From contig JAPPNO010000073.1 in the NCBI GenBank assembly GCA_028873845.1, positions 105,307 to 169,306 of the forward strand: a stretch of 64,000 nt of DNA. Direction: 5' to 3'. Numbering within the stretch: position 1 is the first letter of the stretch; each line of letters begins with the position of its first letter. The notes under the pieces are model-generated. The model was given only the letters and a program-made list of their open reading frames with translations. It was not told where the DNA came from and did no database searches. The translations under genes were made by a program, and so were the position numbers. Source of the DNA: Gemmatimonadota bacterium. GTDB taxonomy: Bacteria > Gemmatimonadota > Gemmatimonadetes > Longimicrobiales > Gaopeijiaceae. Shown in pieces: positions 56,673-64,000 of the stretch.

Positions 56673-59600
56673 CTAGAAGTCCACCCGGGCCGACAGCACG
56701 AAGCTGCGGAACGGAGGGAGGTTGTAGTATTCCTGCCGGAACAGGACGTCCGCAGAACCGTCCTCGAAGGCCTCGGGGTCGACGCCTTCATAGTCGGTGA
56801 ATGTGAGCAGGTTTCTGCCCTGCAACCGCAGTGTGGCGGACCGGAAACGCCCCGGGATCCACTCCTGCGGCAGCCGGTAGCTGAGCGACACCGAGCGGAG
56901 CTTGAAGAAGTCCGCCGGCTGCGTCCACATGCCGTAGCGCGTCACCGACGGGTCGCAGAGCGCACGCTCGCCGGCCGTCAGCTGGTCGCGCCGGCCGTCG
57001 GAGATGGCCTGGTTCACGTCGCGGCAGGTCGGCCACACGCTCCGCCGCGCATTCTGGTACGCGGTCCCGGAGGACAGCCAGTGCCCGCCCATCCCCTCGC
57101 CCACCACGTCCAGGGTGAGGCGCTGTCCGAGCGTCATGGTGGTGTTGAGGTTGTAGGTGTGGGTCGGCGTGGTCGAACCCAGGCACTGGGTCGCGTACCG
57201 GGGTGCCGCCACCTCGTCCGGGTTCTGCACGCGGTCATGACAGAAGGCCGGCAGCGGGAAGTAGACCAGTTCACCGGGCGTGCATCCCTGGCCGATGAAG
57301 CCGTTCCCGTCGAAGTCCGCCCCGTTCGACAATTCCTCCGTGCACTCCAACGGTGCCTGCACGTAGTTGCGCCAGCCAACGGGAATGTTGTCGAGGACGC
57401 CGAGGTCCTCCACCCTGGAATTGGCGGTCGCCAGACCGGCGCCGACGTCCCAGATCAACGCGTCGCTCGACAGCAGATTGACGTTGACGAACACCTCGTG
57501 CCCCCGGTTGCTCACGAGGCCCACGTTCTCGAACTGATCCCCAACGAACCCGCCAGACGGAATCTGCGTGACGGGGATCAGGGCGTCCGAGGTCGACTGA
57601 TAGAAGTACTGGTACTCGAAGGCGACCCTGTCGTTCAGCGTCGAGCCTTCGAATCCGGCCTCGTATTCCGTGCTCCGCTCGGGACCCAGCGTCGGGTTCC
57701 CCAGGTTGTCGGGGGTCACGCCCGGTCTTCCGTTGTCACCGGCCACGGACGCCCAGGTGCGGGCGGCGTCGAAGAGTCCGGGCGCCTTGCCCGAAGAGCC
57801 GAATGCGCCCCGGAGCTTGAGCATTCCGAAGCCCTCGGGGAAGAAGGCCTCGTCGGAAACCACGTACGAGAACGACGCCTTGGGGTAGCTCTGGAGGCCG
57901 AAGTCCTTACCGAAGGCGGAGTGGCCGTCCACGCGCAGCCCGAGGGTCAGGAAGAACCTGTCCCCGGCACCGAGCACCTCTTCAAAGAAGAAGCCGCCGC
58001 TGGTGACCGTGCTGTTGACCTCGAACGCCTCGGTGATCGCGCCGGACTGGAGGACCTTCTCGCCGGGGCCGGCGAAGTCGTCGCCGAAGCCGTTGGTCCC
58101 GGTGATGAAGTCATTGTACAGCTGACCGCCGAGAGAAAACCGCGAGGACAGCCCGAGGATCTCGCTGGTCCAGCTCCCCGCGTAGTCCAGGGTGAGCTTC
58201 CGGTAGGTCCGCTCATCGGTTTCGCGGTTGCCGAGCTGTACGTAGAAGTAACCCCAGGGGCGCTCCTCGAAGTACTCGTTGCGTGTCCAGTCGATCCCCG
58301 CGTTCAGCCTGTGCTGCATCCCCTCCATCGGGGTCCAGATCAGGTTCATCCCGGAGGTGAAGCGATCGTTGATGTTGGTGATGTCCATGTCGAGGAGCTT
58401 GCCGTCCTCGTCATTGGTGTAGTCCCTGCCGCCCCGGAAGACGTTCAGGAGGAGGCCCTCGGCGTTGTTGCCGTCGGGCACCCAGGTGACGTTCCTGTGG
58501 GCGTAGAAGGTGTTGAAGCGGACATCCAGATCCTCGGCGGGGGCGAAGGCGAAGTTGCCGCGGAGGTTCCAGGACTCCTGTCCCTGCTCGGGGCGCTTGA
58601 TGCCGTCGCTGTCGAAACCGGTGTCGAAGACGCCGCCCTGCTCGCCCCACTTGGCCGACACGAAGTAGTTCATGCGCTCGGCACCGCCCCGCACCGACAG
58701 GTTGTAGCTCTGCGTGCGGCCGGTCTTGAGCCAGGAACCGCTGGCCGGGCAGGACGGGTCGGCCGGGAACTGCGAGTCGCCCCCGGAGAAGTTGGCGTCG
58801 CCCGTGAAGTCGCAGTTGTTCAGCCCCAGGCCGGTCGGGTTGACGTCGGCAGCCGGACCGATGTGGCCCAGGTTGTTGATGCCCTGGTCGACCGTCAGGC
58901 TCCACGCCGGGGCGCCGGCGACGCCGCGCTTGGTGAAGATCTGGATCACGCCGCCCGCCGCCTCGGTGCCGTACAGGGTCGTGGCGGCGGCCCCCTTGAT
59001 GACCTCGATCCGCTCGATGTCGGCGGGGTTGATGTCGTCGAAGGGGTTGGTCTGCTGGTTGGCCTCGTCGGAGTGGATCAGCCCGCGCTCGCGGACCCGG
59101 ACGCCGTCCAGGTACACCAGCGGCACGTTGCTGAACGAGACGGAATTGTTGCCTCTCAGCTTGAACGTCGAACCCGCGCCGACCTGGCCGCCGTTGGTCA
59201 GCACCGTGCCTCCCAGCGTGCGTCCCTGCATGATGTCGGCCACCGAACTGACGGGTGCCGACTCGAACACGTCCGAATTGATCTGGGTGACGGAATTGCC
59301 GATTTCACGTCGGCGTGCGGCGCCCGCAGTACCCGTCACGACCAGCCCCTCGAGGCTGATTGTCTCGGAACGCACCTCGAAATCCTGGACGACGGCCCCG
59401 TCGGCCGAGACTTCGACCTCGGCGGTCACCGTCCCGTACCCGATGAAGCGCACCTGGACGGTGTGCGTGCCGGCCGGCACGTTCTGCAGCAGGTAGCGGC
59501 CGACGTTGTTGGCCTGGATCCCGAGGTTCAGCTCCGGGATGCTGACCTGGGCACCCGCGATGGGCTGCCCGTTGGTCGCGTTTCGGACCACACCCGTGAT

Positions 59601-59714
59601 GGTCCCCGTTTGTGCGTGAGCGGGCGCCTGAACCGCGGCAAGCACCACGGCCGCCGCGATCAGCGGCCGGATGGCGGTCCGGGCGACCGCCCGGCTAACT
59701 CGTGTTACTGACAT
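56673..59714 (-). CDS. SusC/RagA family TonB-dependent receptor
   Basis: A 1013-residue outer-membrane transporter. After the signal (ending AHAQ) come a carboxypeptidase-regulatory-like domain (GTITGVVRNATNGQPIAGAQVSIPEL), a plug domain (SVADIMQGRTLGGTVLTNG, PLVYLDGVRV, IERIEVIKGAAATTLYGTEAAGGVIQIFTKRG) and a 22-stranded barrel ending in an aromatic residue (RVDF). It imports peptides or glycans using TonB energy, with the SusD lipoprotein downstream as lid. The nature of the substrate cannot be read from the sequence; no polysaccharide-degrading genes adjoin, so peptide import is plausible. Confidence 0.94.
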   Translation of the reverse strand: MSVTRVSRAVARTAIRPLIAAAVVLAAVQAPAHAQTGTITGVVRNATNGQPIAGAQVSIPELNLGIQANNVGRYLLQNVPAGTHTVQVRFIGYGTVTAEVEVSADGAVVQDFEVRSETISLEGLVVTGTAGAARRREIGNSVTQINSDVFESAPVSSVADIMQGRTLGGTVLTNGGQVGAGSTFKLRGNNSVSFSNVPLVYLDGVRVRERGLIHSDEANQQTNPFDDINPADIERIEVIKGAAATTLYGTEAAGGVIQIFTKRGVAGAPAWSLTVDQGINNLGHIGPAADVNPTGLGLNNCDFTGDANFSGGDSQFPADPSCPASGSWLKTGRTQSYNLSVRGGAERMNYFVSAKWGEQGGVFDTGFDSDGIKRPEQGQESWNLRGNFAFAPAEDLDVRFNTFYAHRNVTWVPDGNNAEGLLLNVFRGGRDYTNDEDGKLLDMDITNINDRFTSGMNLIWTPMEGMQHRLNAGIDWTRNEYFEERPWGYFYVQLGNRETDERTYRKLTLDYAGSWTSEILGLSSRFSLGGQLYNDFITGTNGFGDDFAGPGEKVLQSGAITEAFEVNSTVTSGGFFFEEVLGAGDRFFLTLGLRVDGHSAFGKDFGLQSYPKASFSYVVSDEAFFPEGFGMLKLRGAFGSSGKAPGLFDAARTWASVAGDNGRPGVTPDNLGNPTLGPERSTEYEAGFEGSTLNDRVAFEYQYFYQSTSDALIPVTQIPSGGFVGDQFENVGLVSNRGHEVFVNVNLLSSDALIWDVGAGLATANSRVEDLGVLDNIPVGWRNYVQAPLECTEELSNGADFDGNGFIGQGCTPGELVYFPLPAFCHDRVQNPDEVAAPRYATQCLGSTTPTHTYNLNTTMTLGQRLTLDVVGEGMGGHWLSSGTAYQNARRSVWPTCRDVNQAISDGRRDQLTAGERALCDPSVTRYGMWTQPADFFKLRSVSLSYRLPQEWIPGRFRSATLRLQGRNLLTFTDYEGVDPEAFEDGSADVLFRQEYYNLPPFRSFVLSARVDF

Positions 59715-59772
59715 CGTACCTCCCTCCTTGGAGTGTTGACGTAAAGCAGGGCCGCGAGCCTTTCGCGACCCC

Positions 59773-59783
59773 TAGTGTATACA
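59773..59783 (-). promoter_or_regulatory. TGTATACACTA element upstream of susC
   Basis: Read on the minus strand this is identical to 39564-39574. It lies about 60 bases before the SusC start, in an AT-rich patch that also contains a GTATGTAG step. Possible extended -10 or regulator site. Confidence 0.4.
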
Positions 59784-59831
59784 ATTCCGTATGTAGCGCC
59801 CCGCCGCAAGGGGGGCAATCACCCATGACGA

Positions 59832-60389
59832 CTACCATTTGAAGGGGATGGAGAACGAGAGTCCGGGCGTGAACTGGTCCGTCAGGTCCTCGTCCGGGTT
59901 CGGCCCCGTGTTCGTATCTCCCTCGAAGCCCAGATACGCGAGGGTGGCCACGACGCCCACCAGTCCCGCCGAAAGCAGGATGCTGCGCCCGTGGCTGGCC
60001 TCCTTGCGTTCCAGAAAGAGGATCGAGCCCAGGGCGAGGTTGACCTGCCGGTGCGAGGTCGGCGTGGTCAGGAGAAAGGTGGCCGAGTCACCCGCCAGGC
60101 CGACGAAACGCGCGTTGACGAGCCCCTCCTGCCCGGAAACGAAGGCGACATTCCTCGCGAGTTCCTCCGGAGCGAGGCGCAGGCGCACCCGTTGCTGCGG
60201 CGGGAGGTCCTGAATGCGGGTTTCGTGATAGGTCGCGCAGCCTGTGCCGAATGCGAGAACGGCCGGAAGCGCAAATGACACCACGCGGGTGGGCGTGCGC
60301 GCGCGTAAAGAGCGGACAGAGCGGTGAGGCGCCGATGTGGCGGTTGCGGGCCGGCGTGCACGCCGAGGCCGCCAGAGTCTCCTACCCAT
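59832..60389 (-). CDS. Small lipoprotein with one membrane helix
   Basis: A 185-residue protein with a lipobox-like FGTGC about 50 residues in, preceded by a long Arg-rich n-region. The mature part reads RIQDLPPQQRVRLRLAPEELARNVAFVSGQEG, then SHRQVNLALGSILFLERKEA and a hydrophobic SILLSAGLVGVVATLAYLGF before an acidic linker and FTPGLSFSIPFKW. Similar small proteins are common in Gemmatimonadota but I know no function. It stands apart from the SusC promoter region and is divergent from the MBL gene. Confidence 0.6.
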   Translation of the reverse strand: MGRRLWRPRRARRPATATSAPHRSVRSLRARTPTRVVSFALPAVLAFGTGCATYHETRIQDLPPQQRVRLRLAPEELARNVAFVSGQEGLVNARFVGLAGDSATFLLTTPTSHRQVNLALGSILFLERKEASHGRSILLSAGLVGVVATLAYLGFEGDTNTGPNPDEDLTDQFTPGLSFSIPFKW

Positions 60390-60581
60390 TCTTCTTATTG
60401 ATCCTTGTGAACGTCCCTTGCACTCCAACGTCACGGCCGGCTCCCCCTCCGGCAACACGATTCCGGGGGTACCTTCCGTGACGCAACAGGTATTTTCAAA
60501 CAGTGGACGAAGGGCCGCAAGCCACCCGGGACGGTCTCCCGCCCTGGAAAGACCCATGGTTCGCCCGCAACGTCAACTGCG

Positions 60582-60598
60582 CTTTACATTCTGTCAAC
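60582..60598 (+). promoter_or_regulatory. ACA-N3-TGT operator-like site before the MBL gene
   Basis: CTTTACATTCTGTCAAC matches 13 of 16 positions of the palindrome upstream of the hydrolase operon (33976-33992). It lies 34 bases before the start codon. Confidence 0.4.
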
Positions 60599-60631
60599 CA
60601 CAGTTGCCACTCCGAGCCGGACCCAACGCAA

Positions 60632-61624
60632 ATGAGACCTCCACTCCTGCTACTCGCCACCGCCGTCGCCTCGCTCCCGGCCACCACCGCGGCCCCGGGC
60701 GCCACCCTCGACGCGGCCACATTCGCCGGCCCTCCCGGGTCGCCCGGACTCGCACAGCCATCCACACCTCCCGACACCACCACCCCCCGCCTTGTCATCC
60801 TCGGCACGGGAACCCCCAACGCCGACCCCGACCGCTGGGGCCCGGCGGTGGCGGTCGTGGCCGGCGGGCGCGCCTACCTGGTCGACGCCGGTGCGGGCGT
60901 GGTGCGCCGGGCCGCCGCGGCCGCGCGCGACCACGAGATCGCCGCGCTGTCCCCCGAAGGGCTCGACCGCCTCTTCGTCACTCACCTCCACTCGGATCAC
61001 ACGGTCGGACTGCCCGACCTGATCCTCTCGCCGTGGGTCCTCGATCGTCCCGAGCCGCTCCTCATCTTCGGCCCCCCCGGCACGGCCGCCATGGCCGCCC
61101 ACATCGAGGAGGCGTGGCGGGAGGACATCCACATGCGGCTCTTCGGACTGGAGCCCCGCGACGCCAACGCCGACGCCTACCGCGCCCCGGTGACCGAGAC
61201 GACCGGGGGCCTGGTCTACGAAGACGAGCATGTGCGCGTCACCGCAATCCCGGTGCTGCACGGCTCGTGGCCGCACGCGCTCGGCTACCGCTTCGACGCC
61301 GGCGGACGCTCCATCGTGATCTCGGGGGACGCGCGCCCCAGCGAATCGCTGGTGGAGGCGTGCGACGGCTGCGACGTGCTGGTGCACGAAGTGTATTCGG
61401 CGGAGGCGTTTCAGCGGCGTCCCCACGTGTGGCAGGCCTACCATGCCCGCTCCCACACCTCGACGGTGGAGCTGGCGGAGCTGGCGGGGCGGGCGCGGCC
61501 GGGGCTACTGGTGCTGTACCACCAGCTCTACTGGGGTGCCACCGACGAGGACCTGGTGCGCGAGATCCGGGAAGCGGGGTACACCGGGCGCGTCGTGTCC
61601 GCGGCGGATCTGGACGTGTACTAG
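60632..61624 (+). CDS. Exported metallo-beta-lactamase-fold hydrolase (RNase Z-like group)
   Basis: A 330-residue protein with an N-terminal signal and a Pro/Thr linker before an MBL fold: LVILGTGTPNADPDRWGPAVAVVAGGRAYLVDAGAG, the zinc motif VTHLHSDHTVGLPD, a later His in VLHGSWPHALGYRF, Asp in ISGDARPSE, and a final ARSHTS/LVLYHQLYW pair. The arrangement is that of RNase Z/arylsulfatase-like hydrolases, but export argues against tRNA processing, so a secreted phosphodiesterase or sulfatase is more likely. Confidence 0.82.
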   Translation: MRPPLLLLATAVASLPATTAAPGATLDAATFAGPPGSPGLAQPSTPPDTTTPRLVILGTGTPNADPDRWGPAVAVVAGGRAYLVDAGAGVVRRAAAAARDHEIAALSPEGLDRLFVTHLHSDHTVGLPDLILSPWVLDRPEPLLIFGPPGTAAMAAHIEEAWREDIHMRLFGLEPRDANADAYRAPVTETTGGLVYEDEHVRVTAIPVLHGSWPHALGYRFDAGGRSIVISGDARPSESLVEACDGCDVLVHEVYSAEAFQRRPHVWQAYHARSHTSTVELAELAGRARPGLLVLYHQLYWGATDEDLVREIREAGYTGRVVSAADLDVY

Positions 61625-61693
61625 CGGTCCGCGGAAACCTCCCGGCGTTCGCGCGGCGGTGCACTCGCGCCGGGGCCCCATCCACGGACTGTC

Positions 61694-61710
61694 GCGGCGT
61701 TCCCGCGTTT
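61694..61710. repeat. CGTTTCAGCTGAAACG palindrome
   Basis: A 16-bp perfect palindrome in the 241-base gap between the MBL and cytochrome genes. Its 14-bp core also occurs inside the DUF4160 gene at about 7097-7110. Possibly a regulator site, or chance. Confidence 0.3.
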
Positions 61711-61865
61711 CAGCTGAAACGTCCAGGCCGTTCCGAGGACGGATCCCCGGGAGCACCCCATGGCCCCGCACCGTTGCCTTGGCCGCTCCCGGTCGCTAGA
61801 ATCCGCGCGCCGAATTGGCGAACTTACAGGGCGGGTTTTCGAAACCGATCCGCCGAGCGAGGACA

Positions 61866-62891
61866 ATGACGAGGTTCCTGACAGGACATTTCTCCAATAC
61901 AATCCGCGCCGCCGGCAGCGCCGCCCTCCTGACGGTGTTGACCGGTGCGTGCGGCGGCTCCGAACCGGGCCTGGCGCGGGGCGAGCTGCTCTTCGACACC
62001 TGCTCGCCCTGCCACGGTGACGAAGGCGCCGGCAATCAGTCGCTCGGCGCTCCGGCCATCGCCGGGGGCTCCGCCTGGTACCTGACGGACCAGCTCCTGC
62101 AGTTCCAGGGGGGCGTGCGGGGGTATCACCACACCGACACGGAGGGGCTGCGCATGCGCCCCATGTCGCGTGCGCTCTTCGACGACACGGGCGACATCGA
62201 ATCGGTAGTGGAGTACGTGGTCAGCCTTCCGATCCCGGATCCCCCCGCGACCGCCGAAGGGGGCGATGTGGAGACCGGAGAGGCGGACTATGTCGCGCTC
62301 TGCTCCAACTGCCACGGCCGGGACGGCCGGGGGGACGAAACGCTCCAGGCGCCTTCGGTGCTGCACCTGAGCGACTGGTACATCGCATTGTCGATGCGGA
62401 AGTACCGGGACGGCGTGCGCGGGGCCGGAGGGGCCGGCCTCGGGGTCACCATGCGGGCGGCCATGACCGGGTTCGACGACGAGCGCATCGACAACGTGAC
62501 CGCCTACATCATGACCATGCAGCGTCTGCCCCGGAAGGCGCCCGCACCGCCTCCGCCCCCGCTGCCGCCGATCGACGTCGATCCGGCGATCCTGCCCGAG
62601 GGGGTGACGATCGCGATGGTCGAGGAAGGACAGCAGATCTTCAACACGACCACCGGAATCTGTTTTACCTGCCACGTGCGGGAAGGAACGGGCGGAGCGC
62701 TCGCGCCGAACCTCACCGACAACGAGTGGCTGAACATCGACGGGGAGTACGAGTCGATCGTGAAGATCATCATGGACGGGGTGCCCGAGCCGATGGAGTA
62801 CCCGGGCATGATGCAGCCGCGAGCCGGCATGCCGCTCACCGACGAGCAGGTGCGCGCCGTCGCCGCCTACGTATTCACCCTGAGCCGCTGA
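61866..62891 (+). CDS. Tri-haem cytochrome c lipoprotein of an oxidase operon
   Basis: A 341-residue lipoprotein (lipobox LTGAC) with three class I cytochrome c domains in series. Haem sites are CSPCH (residues 46-50), CSNCH (146-150) and CFTCH (266-270), each followed by a Met-containing segment that can supply the sixth ligand. A Pro-rich hinge (APPPPPLPPIDVDP) separates domains two and three. As the first gene before CoxB and CoxA it probably carries electrons from the bc1/alternative complex III side to CuA. Domain three resembles the cytochromes fused to CoxB in caa3 oxidases. Confidence 0.88.
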   Translation: MTRFLTGHFSNTIRAAGSAALLTVLTGACGGSEPGLARGELLFDTCSPCHGDEGAGNQSLGAPAIAGGSAWYLTDQLLQFQGGVRGYHHTDTEGLRMRPMSRALFDDTGDIESVVEYVVSLPIPDPPATAEGGDVETGEADYVALCSNCHGRDGRGDETLQAPSVLHLSDWYIALSMRKYRDGVRGAGGAGLGVTMRAAMTGFDDERIDNVTAYIMTMQRLPRKAPAPPPPPLPPIDVDPAILPEGVTIAMVEEGQQIFNTTTGICFTCHVREGTGGALAPNLTDNEWLNIDGEYESIVKIIMDGVPEPMEYPGMMQPRAGMPLTDEQVRAVAAYVFTLSR

Positions 62892-62897
62892 CGACCC

Positions 62898-63080
62898 ATG
62901 GCAGCAACACCGACCACCGACCGACCCACCCACGCGGAGCTCGCCGCCGAGATCCCCCCGGCGGCCCCGGACGACACCAACGAGGCCGTCATCTTCGCGA
63001 AGAAGACGCTGCGCTGGACGTTTTGGCTGGCCATCGGCTTCATCGGCGCGGCGGTGGTCTACACCCACATCATGCAATGA
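62898..63080 (+). CDS. Small single-helix membrane protein of the oxidase operon
   Basis: A 60-residue protein with a polar, Pro-rich N-terminus and one C-terminal membrane helix (TFWLAIGFIGAAVVYTHIM). It begins six bases after the cytochrome stop and ends 20 bases before coxB. It may be a small oxidase subunit or assembly factor. I know no named family for it. Confidence 0.7.
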   Translation: MAATPTTDRPTHAELAAEIPPAAPDDTNEAVIFAKKTLRWTFWLAIGFIGAAVVYTHIMQ

Positions 63081-63100
63081 ACGGAAGGGACTTTCGCTAG

Positions 63101-63850
63101 ATGGGCTTCTTCGAGAGCTGGGGTCACTTCTTCGACCGGATCGGACTGATCCGGATCGGGTCCACCTACGCGGCGGACATCGACTTCCTGATCTTCCTGG
63201 TGCTCGTGGTGGTGGGGGTCTGGTTCCTCGCCGCCGAGCTCATCTTCGTCTACTTCATCATGAAGTTCAGGGAGAAGGGGGACGGGCGGCGGGCCGACTA
63301 CATCGACGGGAAGAACAAGCGCCACAAGCGGTGGATCACCTACCCGCATCTGGCGGTGCTGGCCTTCGACGTCCTGATCATCGTGGTCTCGTTCAACGTC
63401 TGGCACCGAGTCAAGATGGACCTGCCCGAGAACCCCGACTGCGTGATCCGGGTCACCGGGCAGCAGTGGGCCTGGATCATCCAGCACTGCGGTGCGGACG
63501 GGGAACTGGACACCGCGGACGACATCTTCACGGTGGACGAGCTCCACGTGGAGAACGAGAAGCTCTACCACTTCAGGCTGGAAGCGACGGACGTCCTCCA
63601 CAGCTTCTCGGTCCCGGTGTGGCGCATCAAGCAGGACGCGATCCCGGGGCGGAGCATCACCGGCTGGTTCCAGCCGACCGTCACGGGCAAGTTCGATCTT
63701 CAGTGCGCGGAGATCTGCGGCTTCGGCCATACCGTGATGCAGGGCCAGGTCTTCGTGGAGAGCGCGGAAGAACACGCCGCCTGGGTGGAGGCGAACACAC
63801 CGGTGGAGGCCGCCGTGCCCGCCACCGACAACACGCCTTCGGCCGGGTAG
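63101..63850 (+). CDS. coxB: Cytochrome c oxidase subunit II
   Basis: A 249-residue haem-copper oxidase subunit II with two N-terminal helices (DFLIFLVLVVVGVWFLAAELIFVYF and HLAVLAFDVLIIVVSFNVW) and a periplasmic cupredoxin domain. The CuA ligands are all present: His167 (DVLHSF), Cys202, Glu204 and Cys206 (CAEICGFGH), His210 and Met213. The conserved aromatic electron-entry region is QQWAWIIQHC. No cytochrome domain is fused, but a tri-haem lipoprotein precedes it. No cleavable signal is obvious. Confidence 0.93.
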   Translation: MGFFESWGHFFDRIGLIRIGSTYAADIDFLIFLVLVVVGVWFLAAELIFVYFIMKFREKGDGRRADYIDGKNKRHKRWITYPHLAVLAFDVLIIVVSFNVWHRVKMDLPENPDCVIRVTGQQWAWIIQHCGADGELDTADDIFTVDELHVENEKLYHFRLEATDVLHSFSVPVWRIKQDAIPGRSITGWFQPTVTGKFDLQCAEICGFGHTVMQGQVFVESAEEHAAWVEANTPVEAAVPATDNTPSAG

Positions 63851-63869
63851 CGAGGAATGGAGTACCGAT

Positions 63870-64000
63870 ATGGTTGAGCCTGCAGTCGATCTGACACACG
63901 GCCACGCCCACGACGACCACGCGCACCACGGTCCCGAGGGGTGGAAGAAGTACCTCTGGTCCACGGACCACAAGGTCATCGCCATGCAGTACATGTTCAC
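63870..64000 (+). CDS. coxA: Cytochrome c oxidase subunit I, N-terminus only (cut by window end)
   Basis: The first 43 codons of the catalytic haem-copper subunit. The sequence HGHAHDDHAHHGPEG is a His-rich leader, followed by KKYLWSTDHKVIAMQYMF, the typical start of the first helix of A-type oxidase subunit I. It follows coxB by 19 bases in the same operon. The catalytic part lies beyond the window. Confidence 0.9.
   Translation, partial: MVEPAVDLTHGHAHDDHAHHGPEGWKKYLWSTDHKVIAMQYMF

Noticed and set aside
56526..59711. Plus-strand frame of more than 1000 codons opposite susC
   Set aside because: The minus strand encodes a complete SusC receptor; the antisense frame has no recognisable motifs and arises from high third-position GC.

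Overview
The window is about 64 kb of GC-rich (roughly 65-70%), densely coded DNA. I infer a marine-type Gemmatimonadota bacterium. The reasons are the many short-lipobox lipoproteins, a SusC/SusD pair plus an orphan SusD, S9 peptidases with signal peptides, MacB-like (ADOP) FtsX permeases, a Gld-type ABC exporter, DUF4837 and DUF4340 proteins, and a c-cytochrome lipoprotein directly before a CuA oxidase. No rRNA, tRNA, CRISPR array or intact insertion sequence was recognised. The phylum call rests on gene content only.

Layout. 1-5.9 kb: an unrecognised protein, a GH63-like glycosidase lipoprotein divergent from a sodium/solute symporter, and a metzincin-like lipoprotein lacking the catalytic Glu. 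6.0-7.6 kb: a three-gene operon (DUF2188, DUF4160, DUF2442-HTH) behind a palindrome-covered promoter. 7.8-14.8 kb: a large GH2 beta-galactosidase lipoprotein, an NTF2-like lipoprotein, and a DNA-repair/thioesterase operon (type 5 uracil-DNA glycosylase). 14.1-26.3 kb: a cyclophilin lipoprotein, a PKD/SdrD-like/trypsin protease, then a long minus-strand series running DUF4399, parvulin-like lipoprotein, di-haem cytochrome, Gld-like ABC exporter, DUF4340 and SusD-like. 26.3-38.4 kb: S9 peptidase, 5'-3' exonuclease, remnant of a TIGR04255 gene, VapBC, two tandem alpha/beta hydrolases (one frameshifted), DnaE, and a frameshifted membrane protein.

38.4-51.1 kb: a DUF4837 lipoprotein divergent from a mono-haem cytochrome and Tat-exported FAD oxidoreductase; then a tandem duplication of [FtsX permease + S9B peptidase] in which each copy has lost the other half. 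Copy A keeps the permease and has a deleted peptidase active site; copy B keeps the peptidase and has only a scar of the permease. 51.2-52.6 kb: a toxin-antitoxin-chaperone (TAC) operon: RelE/HigB-like toxin, HigA-like antitoxin and a SecB-like chaperone. 52.6-60.4 kb: RnfD-like protein with a Cys-rich Sel1-like tail, a receptor-plug-only protein, SusD, SusC and a small lipoprotein. 60.6-64 kb: an exported metallo-beta-lactamase-fold hydrolase and the start of a terminal-oxidase operon (tri-haem c lipoprotein, a small membrane protein, CoxB, CoxA cut by the window end).

Taken together the genes describe a periplasm-rich aerobic heterotroph that takes up peptides and glycans (SusCD, GH2, GH63, S9 and S1 proteases, symporter). 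Small stress/defence-like cassettes (VapBC, TAC, the DUF2188 operon) and visible recent gene decay lie between these genes. The most unusual items are the reciprocal decay of the duplicated permease-peptidase block, the TAC operon, the DUF2188/4160/2442 cassette, the gene-conversion tract between the tandem hydrolases, and the HHxxH pseudo-metzincin.
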